Shown: one piece after another, positions 56,216 through 64,000 of the stretch | How the letters are laid out: each line of letters opens with the position of its first letter | How positions within the stretch are numbered: the stretch's first letter is position 1 | Assembly: GCA_036362985.1 (NCBI GenBank) | Contig: JAYGXS010000001.1 | Span: 38,073,735 to 38,137,734 of the forward strand | Source of the DNA: Ligula intestinalis | Taxonomy: Eukaryota; Platyhelminthes; Cestoda; Diphyllobothriidea; Diphyllobothriidae | DNA: 64,000 bases | Direction: 5' to 3' | The notes under the pieces: generated by a model | The model's database searches: none | What the model saw: the letters and a program-made list of their open reading frames with translations, nothing else | What the model was told of the DNA's origin: nothing | Translations under genes and position numbers: made by a program

Positions 56216-57925
56216 TAAACATGGTGTACTTTTGAGTCTTGACGGCTCTTAGGGACAGTGAGTTTGGAAGGTTGCCCGGTGGTAGGATTGCTCAGTCCTT
56301 CAGACCACAATAATACTTTAATTTTACCAAAAGCATCTCTTAGTTTATATGCGAGTTCATTAATAACGTTTGGATCGTGTTAGGAGTACAAACGGCACGC
56401 AACTCTATTGCACCCTGTCTACAGTCATCTCGATTCGGTCCTGCGAGTGGCTGTGCGTCTAAAGCCAGCTACCGAGCACTCTGCAGATAACTGTGACAGA
56501 TAGCTGTGTTGTTTGCCTGTGTTGCGTTGCTCGCCGTCGAAGTGTACAATGATCCAAAATGGTAGTGCTTGCTCCTGAGCATCACGTATACAAATAAATT
56601 CTCTATCTCAGGAAATGTCAGCTGAAGTGCGCTTTTGATTCGGAAATATTCATTAATTATGGCTGTAATATTGATTGGCATGCGACTTAATCTCAATATA
56701 TTTCAGTCACCACAGGATCCGACTTTTGAACAAGCTTCCTTTTGACCACCAACAAGAAGCAAATTCTGCAAAAAATGGCTTTTTAAGTAGTATGTATTTT
56801 TCTAACTGATTTTCACTGCCCTAATAAATAAAAATATATGTTATAGAAAAAAAATACAAAAAATATTCTTCCTTGTACTAATATGATAGCAAATTACGCC
56901 TTCTTCAAACTTTATACTTGGAGAACGAGAACCTTTCGGGTTAAAAAAGTCTCTAACTTGTCGAATAATTGCACTTTAATGAAAGATATCTACAATATAA
57001 GTTGTGTATAATCCGCCTTAGGATAAGTACATATTTCCCTATAGCGTGAGGCAGAAGTCATATATTTCTGATAAAAATGTGGTATGGATGTGGACAAGTT
57101 GCATAATTTATAAGCACCATTAACAACTGAACAGACGCATTATTTTATGAGTGCACATTCTGTGGTCGTAAAAATTATGTAATTAATTTTTTAAACCAAT
57201 AGACACGTTTTCTTCAAGTATAAAATTTGAAGAAGGTGTACAAGTACAAGCAAGAATATTTTGTGGTTTTTTTCTATAACATAAATTTGTATTTATTAGG
57301 GCAGCGAAAATCCATTAGAAAAAGGCATGCTACTTGAGTGGCCATTTTTTGCAGAAAAAGGAAGTCTTTTCAAAAGCGAAATCCTGAGGTGACTGAAGCA
57401 ACTTGAGATGAAGTCGCATGCCACTTAATATTTCAACCACATTTAATTAATATGTTCGAATGGAAGGCATATTTCAGGATTTCGGCTGTTATTTCATGGG
57501 ACAGACAATTTACTGTCTGTATTTATTAATTCTGCTGACAGCACAGATACTAACTAAAGTCCAGCCACGCGCGTTTCGCCGGTATTGCGTCGCTGCATTA
57601 CGCATCCACGCAATATGGACGAAATACGCGTGGTTGGCCTTTTAGATAGTACTTCTGCTGTCAGTATGGTAAATAATCACGCGATTGTATACTCCTGACT
57701 GCCCGTTGACTGCTTGTAGATATTGTGTGGTCATGCCGCTGTAGTTGATGTAGTCCAGCTCATACACGCGTGAAAACTGTTGGAGCGAGCCTAAAATTAT
57801 TTTCCGAAGGATTAACCCCCCAAGTTCGTGCATTAATTTCCTCGAAAACCATGCAGCGGCTGAAGCACGTACACAAGTAAAAGAAAGCGCAGCCTTTAGT
57901 CCAGATAAATGCTTCTGTCGAGGAT
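56216..57925. other. No gene recognised
   Basis: AT-rich, about 1.7 kb. Only short frames; nothing identifiable. Confidence 0.5.
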
Positions 57926-57929
57926 GGTT

Positions 57930-58228
57930 AAGGTTACTCGGTTAAACCCTAGCAGCTGCGATCTTCCTGGCCCCGGTTCCTTAGGTGAAGGGAAGCCGTG
58001 AGAGGCCAGAGTGGAAGAACAGTTTATTCTGTACAGGAGGAATGGAGAATAGATAGGAGGAGATTTGACTGTCAGACAGAACGTCCATCTGCTAGGGCGG
58101 CTTGTACGGCAGTCATTCGTGCGGCCTTGAAGGTAATTGGTCAGACCGGGAGAGGTTGCGCACTAGCGTGGGCGCAGCCACGACATCGCGTGTTAGTGGG
58201 TCGTGCGAGAAAAGCATGCGGCTGACCC
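57930..58228 (+). repeat. Repeat family R1, copy 5
   Basis: AAACCCTAGCAGCTGCGATC, GGTTCCTTAGG, GAGGCCAGAGTGGAAGAACAG, TTATTCTGTACAGGAGG and CCTTGAAGGTAATTGGTCAG. It is the best reference copy for the family in this window, with the clearest 5' end. Confidence 0.74.
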
Positions 58229-59235
58229 CAGATGCACTCCGATAATTGCAATGACGTGACCTCATGCAGGTGTAGCATGAGAGGTCACTTCACCTCCTCG
58301 AAAGCAAATATAGGCAAAGTAACACATTTTCTGCCTGGAATGTTAAAGGAAGTTTCTATAGGTAAGTTTAAAGGACCACAGTTGCATGACTGTAGTACAC
58401 TGAAGATACTTGCGTAATAACTATTTAACAACAATCCTTTAGTTGTTATATCGCCCTTACGTACAGAATTAGTGGTTCGCCAAAATATTGGACGACGAGG
58501 ACAGGACAAAATCTGATTTGAAGTAAACGACAAGATAAATCAGTAGGAGAGTAGAGCGTGTGAAAATTGCGCCCAAACTATTTATTTTTTGAATGCTACA
58601 AGCTGTACTTCTGCCGAGGCACTGGTTAATTTGATGACTAAGCGCCCGCGATGCGCCACCCTAACCGCTTTTTGTATGCACCTACGAAAACTGCAGTCTA
58701 TGGCCAGAACTTAACTAGTTCAAAATGTTTCTAGTCATTTCATAGAAAAAATGAGTCTGCAAAAAGCCACAACTTCAACAGCAGAGTGGCGGAGATGACC
58801 CTAGCTGAACATGATATCACTCGAAACTAGACAATGAAAGAAACATTGTCTAAATTGGAGCAGGAAAATGACTTGATCAATTCACTCCACAAGAGAGTAG
58901 AACGCGTGCCTTATTCGTATGAGCCCTCCGGTTCTTCATTTAGACGATTTCCCACAGGTTACAAATAGGTGAACAACAAATGTCAGAGTGCCTTTTGTTT
59001 TCGTAATATTCGGACGCACTGGCAGGGTTTTTTGAGTTAATTACAAAGGCTAAAATATTTGCTGGATCCTGTGCCTGCGTAGGGATCGCGTAGCCAACCC
59101 AAGGTGTGGAAAGGCAGAACACTCCTAGGACTGAACCTATGAGAGTAGGTGAAGTAAGTCCTACCGGCCCGGTCTACCGTGACTGAGAAGACAGCCAGCT
59201 GACACATTTAATCGAAACACCATCAGTCCCTATCT
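58229..59235. other. No gene recognised
   Basis: Nothing identifiable in about 1 kb. Confidence 0.5.
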
Positions 59236-59239
59236 GCGC

Positions 59240-59340
59240 ATGTGCCAGACTGTCATGCTATTGCCTATGATTAAGGGAATCCGAAACGTCAGAACAATAA
59301 ACCTCTTGTTCCAGTGATCGCTTCTTCTTTTTCTGAGTCC
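59240..59340 (+). repeat. PLE terminus segment with GATT/AATC hairpin and CGAAACGTCAG
   Basis: GATTAAGGGAATC can form a small stem and is followed by CGAAACGTCAG, AATAAACCTCTTGTTCCAGT and a pyrimidine-rich GCTTCTTCTTTTTC. The order matches PLE termini elsewhere here (5321-5368 minus, 19130-19210, 21740-21960). The CUGANGA half of a hammerhead is not intact. No PLE coding sequence adjoins it. Confidence 0.5.
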
Positions 59341-59699
59341 AGTCTGTGTTGTGTGTTCAGTGGCTGTTGAATGGACTGGAAGTCAGACGGAGACGGCACC
59401 TTCGGATGCACTGGTTGTGCAAATCCTGGTGTTTTGACAAAAAGGGCTAAGTCGTGCTGTGGGGCACATGGGTTCGCCGGCCCTGTCGGTCACTGTGTCC
59501 ATCCCACCGATCGCCTGATGTGGGATTCCGTGGCTTGAGACTGGCGGTGGGGGAGAGAGTGAGGTCAACGAGTCAGCGCATTTCGCTACTCACTGAATAC
59601 AATCTGACGTGCTTGAAGCTATCCTGTTTCGGTAAAAACCTTGACTTCGAGGATTGCCACATGACAGCTCGGAACGCAAGGTCCGTCCAGTGTGTGCTT
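59341..59699. other. No gene recognised
   Basis: GC-richer; a 143-codon frame (59454-59885) crosses into the R2 repeat and shows no motif. Confidence 0.4.
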
Positions 59700-60020
59700 T
59701 GTTGTGTGGAGTGGCTGACCGGTTGCACTGGTTCCTTCTCAATTCAGCCGTTATGGCAGTCCCACATAGTTGGGATCCTAGTCAGGTGTGGTGGCAAACA
59801 TTGGGTAGGAGGGGTGGATGGCCTCACACTCGATCCCGCTTCTGGTCTTCCTGACTCTTTCTTGACACCGGGCCCGGATGGGTAAGGGAAGGGAGAGTGA
59901 GGTAGATGCGTCGAAAGTCTACTTTCACTTTAATCCAGCGCAAGTGACCGTTCCTGCACCACACTGTCGTGCAGCGTATGGTGAACAGCTTCGAAACTGA
60001 TGGGCCGAGCTTTCACTGGC
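59700..60020 (+). repeat. Repeat family R2, 3' part
   Basis: GCGCAAGTGACCGTTCCTGC, CGTGCAGCGTATGGTGAACA and TCGAAACTGATGGGCCGA match 63606-63690. A CCTAGTCAGGTGTGGTGG block near 59780 recalls CTGAGTCAGGTGTGGTGA near 49700. Confidence 0.55.
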
Positions 60021-61060
60021 ACATCGTATACGACCCGTCAGTGATAATCTTCAAGGTCTCCAGCGAAATCTATACTTCATTCGCATAACTGTCGGAAGCG
60101 ACTAGAGAGTGACAGAATGCTATATGTCATATAGACGTTTTCCTTCTCTACTCAGTATTAAACACAGCGCACAAGAGTGGCTAGCATCCTTAACAGTGGT
60201 AATATGGTTGCTTCCTGCGCCTTCATTAATTACAGTAACAAGCACAAACTCGCCCCACCTATTAATTTGCCCTCCACTTAACAGTCCCCCTTATTTTTTC
60301 TCGACAATCACTGGGACAGCGTGGGGCGGAAAGTAGTTGATTATTTTAATAGCACAGTAAGTGCACTATCTTTGAACATTAGAAACTGTAAGCCACAGAC
60401 TCCATAGTATATTTGTGCTTGGATGGCGGCCATTGGCAACGGGCTGACAGCTGCACTGTGGATGTAGACGAAAGGGGCCTTTGTTTGCTCAGTGCGGAGT
60501 CCTACTGTTTTAAAAAGCGTACAACTTTAATTTAGAACTTTCCTAAACTATAAATATTTTTGAGCAAACTATTCAAGAACTGTTAAAGAATGACATTAGT
60601 ACGCCTATTTGTTCCTCAGAATATGGCTTAAGGAGCTCGTTTAGCAGGTGCTAACTAGCTGCCTATCTAGTCACGGAGACACCTGCGCTGATGGTCATGG
60701 CATAACGCACACCAGCAAAGTTCGAGACGTAACAAATCCCACTGTAAACCGGCGATTTCAGATTTAATTAGTACAATCATTATTAGTACCATCAATACTA
60801 CTACTATTACTATTGTTTTGATAGAATTAATAGCTCCTGGGGCAGTCCGCTCCTAAACTTAAGCACATATTCTTGTCCGCCTCATGCTCTTTGCCGATTC
60901 GCTGTTAGAACCGAGTAAGTCTTGGCACTAGCCTCGCGACAGCTCGAAGCCAATCAAATTGCCTTATTTCATTGTTTGGCTGCATGCGACAGAGGAAACA
61001 TAACTTGGGGTCAAAAATATCAACGACAGACACAGACTCACACAACTGGCTTGAAGAGAT
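60021..61060. other. No gene recognised
   Basis: Nothing identifiable; a short worn ATT/ACT trinucleotide patch at about 60770-60815. Confidence 0.5.
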
Positions 61061-61064
61061 AGCT

Positions 61065-61310
61065 AGTGGCGACTGCTTGTAGAGCCCCTATGGCTGTCTG
61101 CGCGCCCATCGCCACTGCGCTGAATCACCTTATCTTCGTTCGCCAAGCCTTGCATTCTGCGCACTCTTGTCCTTTCTCACGTTTGCTGTCGACTCGCCGC
61201 GCGTACGCCAAAAGCTAATCGATTCGTCCGCTTCATTTGATTGGTTACAGATGATAGAGTAGTCATCACGCTGTCAGGGTGTCCCAACAACAACACACTT
61301 TCACGTGCAG
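61065..61310 (+). repeat. Repeat family R3, copy 2
   Basis: Aligns with 20150-20420 in the same orientation (TGCATTC, GTCGACTCGCC, TCCGCTTCATTTGATTGGTT, ACAACACA). Confidence 0.6.
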
Positions 61311-62585
61311 ATATAGCTGGCATTTGGCTCGTGACACAGCCTTTGTACCATTATTTTCCCTGCAGTAAAGCTTTCCAGTTTATTCTGTCTTCCCTGAATT
61401 TTTTGGGGAAAACTTCTGTTGTCGACACAAGCACTTCCGAAAATTGGTGAACCCGATGCGATCTGAACATGCAACCTTGTGGTATGGAGCCAAAAGCTCT
61501 TTTGTTCCGTAAAGCTGGGTTAATCTAGTCTGTATACCCTGACTTCCGATTCGGCCAAATATCGTGTTTGCGACTTCACAAAAGCATCGACACTGCACCC
61601 TATTGATTCCGATTCCATTGCGTCCGGTCAGAAGAGTACACAAGTTGGCTGGCAATGACTCAGTTAACGCTTTTGCTACATTTTATTACCCATGGTGTCG
61701 TAGTTATTACTTTATACAGGGTCACTGGTGGGATATTCCTGGCAGTGCAATTAAGAATCAGTTTTAAAAAGCACAAAGCCTCAGGCTTAAAGTATTTTAG
61801 TTCGAACTAGGAAGATAAAGTAGGCTTTCGAAATATTTTTACGTTCTTAAACGCTAGACTTCTCAACTCCCAAGGCTATCTGGGAACAGTGTTAATTGTA
61901 GAAGAACAATACTGACAAAGGCCAGAAAGTAGAATGATCATTGTTTTGGGTATCCTGTATCCTCCGACTCAGTACCCAGGCACAACGCGTACGTCGGTAC
62001 TATTAAACAAATAGTGAAAAATGAAAAAATGCGCAAAACTTAACAGTGGATACACGTAGTCAATCACAAAGGAGTCGGCCAGATATCGCCTGACTCTAGA
62101 CAAAGAAAAAACGCATGTCCAATAACACCACACGTGTACAGGATGAAGCAAGACCTTGGAGAGCGTGTGTGAGGGAGAGGGGGTGGCCGCTGCTTTTATG
62201 TGAATCGTAGCCAATTAATTTGGTGTCCGATTGGTTTAAAATACTGTCCGGAAGGCGTGTCGTGTACAAAAGGCCCATAATGCGTTGGCGGAACAGCGGC
62301 TTGTTCAAGTAGCGCTTGGGTGGCCACAACTGGTTTTGCACGCGTGCGTGTGTGCGCGCGCGCGGAGAAGTAGATCAAGGATCCTCAGATCAACAAGCCG
62401 CAGACAGCTGCCTGTGCGAGGCAGTGGGCAGTGGGAGGGGGGGGTAAACAGCTTTTTTAAGGGGAAGGGAAGAATCGTATGTAGATCAGAGAGGAATTCA
62501 CCAGAGATGGACGTGGAGGATTCCATATTTGTTCAGCCGAAGATGACAGTCATTTTTGGCTCATAAGTCGTCAGCAGCCAGCCAC
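61311..62585. other. No gene recognised
   Basis: Contains an alternating purine-pyrimidine run (GCGTGCGTGTGTGCGCGCGCG) at about 62342-62363 and a G run near 62437-62445. No gene. Confidence 0.5.
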
Positions 62586-62589
62586 TGTC

Positions 62590-62665
62590 AGACTCCAAGT
62601 GTTGTGCCAACCGAGACTCAAACCCTTGGCCTGTTGGTAAGATGTCGAACGCACCAGTCATGGAG
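62590..62665 (-). repeat. tRNA-like head of a third SINE type
   Basis: The minus strand reads GACTGGTGCGTTCGACATCT (A box and D-arm-like), then ACCAACAGGCCAAG and a B box GGGTTTGAGTCTCGG. The order and spacing fit a tRNA-derived promoter. The fold is imperfect, so a SINE head or tRNA pseudogene is likelier than a working tRNA. Confidence 0.45.
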
Positions 62666-63115
62666 TATTAGTTAGTGTAGACCGTGGAACGGAGTGCGGG
62701 CAAAAGCCTCATGACGATTCCTAGGATGACATCTGCCACCAGGCTACCCGAAGAACCGGATGCCATGTGCGCGAAAGTTTGAAATAATTCAAATAGTAAC
62801 GTTGTTCTGTGAAAACCCGTTAAATGTACGAACCCGGGCAAGGAACGGTGAATGGAAACACGAAAATGTACGATTTAGCTTGCGCATAAGGGAAACCAGG
62901 CGAGAGTTAGACTTAAAAGACCGTGAATATTGTCCCTTGTTTGTACAGGTTGAGTCCAAACCCCAATATGCACATTGCCTCCTCCGCTCCTTAAATCAGT
63001 CGTGCGGTAGATGTGTTTTGACTAGCTCGCGTCGAAGTGAACTCCACTAGAATCTCACGACTGCGGTTCTCGACGTCTGGAAACAGCCAATCACAGTTGC
63101 CGCAAACCTGCGTTC
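62666..63115. other. No gene recognised
   Basis: Nothing identifiable. Confidence 0.5.
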
Positions 63116-63119
63116 TTAG

Positions 63120-63365
63120 CACAGCGACGAACAGCAAGCCTGCACGCGTGAATTGCTCCCTCTGCCCACTGGTCTGGGTGCTTTCAAACTGGCATTTGGA
63201 TCAGACTGGATCTCCTGGCTGGTCGTGTGTTCCCAAGTCAGATTTCTTCCATCTATTCTCCGTTCCTCTGTGTACACAATATACTGTTCCTACTATTCTG
63301 GCCTCCATCAACTTCTTCTCTCCTAAGGAACTATGGTCTGAAGATCGCAGTTGCTAGGGTTTAAC
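63120..63365 (-). repeat. Repeat family R1, inverted copy 6
   Basis: Reverse complement order of R1: CCATCTATTCTCCGTTCC, GTGTACACAATATACTGTTC, ATTCTGGCCTCC, CCTAAGGAAC, CTGAAGATCGCAGTTGCTAG and GGTTTAACTTACTTG. Confidence 0.7.
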
Positions 63366-63369
63366 TTAC

Positions 63370-63715
63370 TTGACCCCCTGCGATAGATGCGCTGAGCGGA
63401 CACGAGGGCCAGATCAGGGTATGACAGGCGTTATTCGGGTTGCGCGCGGGCAAAAAATGCCGAACATGGGAGGGGAGGCGTGGTGGCGCGCGCAGAGTCG
63501 ATTTCAGCCACACTAGCTACCGGCGCCCGATCTCTCCTCCGATCTTATTGACTTTTTATTTACACTGTACTCAGACGGGTGTGGGTAGAAGGAGCGCCGT
63601 AGATGCAGCGCAAGTGCAAGTAACAGTCCCTGCGCCAACCTGTTGTGGAGCATACGGTGGACATAGTCGAAGTTGATGGCCGAACTGTCGAAAGTTGCGT
63701 CCACGTGACCTAATG
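63370..63715 (+). repeat. Repeat family R2, copy at right edge
   Basis: GGCGTTATTCGGGTTGCG, CGGACACGAGGGCCAGATC, then GCGCAAGTGCAAGTAACAGT, GGAGCATACGGTGGACATAG and TTGATGGCCGAACTGTC. It begins right where the inverted R1 copy ends. Confidence 0.65.
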
Positions 63716-64000
63716 TCAGAACTATTCACATATCGACAAAGACTTCGAAAGTGACCTTGCTATCAACGGAATGTCCACTACCTAACAGCTTAGTGGTTTT
63801 TGAGAATCCGAGGATTGGCTTTACTTACCATCATTTGCTAACTTGACCTGAAAAAAGGTAAATTTTGCCTAAAACCGCGATTCAATTCAAATAGCTGCTA
63901 CGGAATAAACATGCATTGAGGTGAATGTTGAAATCCAAGGCGCACGTAAAAGTGGGTCGGAAGAAGGCTGCTCGATCGACCAATTTATGCGGAACGGTTG
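63716..64000. other. No gene recognised
   Basis: Nothing identifiable to the window end. Confidence 0.5.

Noticed and set aside
59454..59885. 143-codon frame as a gene
   Set aside because: It runs into repeat family R2, has odd composition and no motif.
1..64000. CRISPR array, operon or other prokaryotic system
   Set aside because: No regularly spaced identical repeats; genes have spliceosomal introns and the mobile elements are of animal type.

Overview
The window is draft eukaryotic nuclear DNA (assembly gaps at 1-57 and 38957-38966). Its genes are split by introns, it is crowded with retrotransposon debris, and it carries a TTAGGG-type telomere-like tract. The mix of Penelope-like elements (PLEs), CR1-, L2- and RTE-like LINEs, Ty3/gypsy pieces, tRNA-derived SINEs and very short introns (34 and 45 bp) fits a parasitic flatworm, probably a tapeworm. 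That assignment is an inference; no species marker was recognised.

Two host genes can be supported. A parvin gene (two calponin-homology domains, integrin-ILK adhesion adaptor) lies on the minus strand at 22430-26897 in four coding exons, with a likely untranslated first exon just upstream; its two long introns hold SINE and PLE fragments. A ribosomal protein eL19 gene lies on the plus strand at 45252-46291 in three coding exons, with a 34-bp second intron and an unusual tail of about 120 residues rich in Ala, Pro and Lys.

Nearly everything else recognisable is mobile. 3.4-9.3 kb: PLE endonuclease pieces, a degenerate telomeric tract between two direct repeats, and a PLE reverse-transcriptase piece. 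9.6-12.75 kb: an AT-rich divergent tandem duplication of about 1.6 kb. 13.5-21.9 kb: more PLE fragments and SINEs. 28.4-30.3 kb: RTE-like LINE fragments with a 463-bp inverted-repeat element inserted. 33.7-37.2 kb: CR1 endonuclease, PLE 3' end, L2-like 3' end, and gypsy fragments, one split by a solo LTR with a 5-bp target-site duplication. 37.2-39.2 kb: decayed and intact trinucleotide repeats. 39.2-41 kb: gypsy RT, RNase H and integrase. 41.8-44.3 kb: a 5'-truncated but well preserved CR1-like LINE. 46.3-64 kb: mostly non-coding, with short repeat families (here called R1, R2, R3, SINE-A, SINE-B) and L2-like pieces.

The genes do not form a pathway. The window is best read as two conserved genes in a landscape of successive transposon insertions. 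The most notable points are the telomere-like tract among PLE pieces, the hammerhead-like hairpin motif at PLE termini, the inverted-repeat element with a PLE-like interior, the solo LTR, the six-copy R1 family and the extended eL19 tail. I found no evidence of a new multi-gene system.
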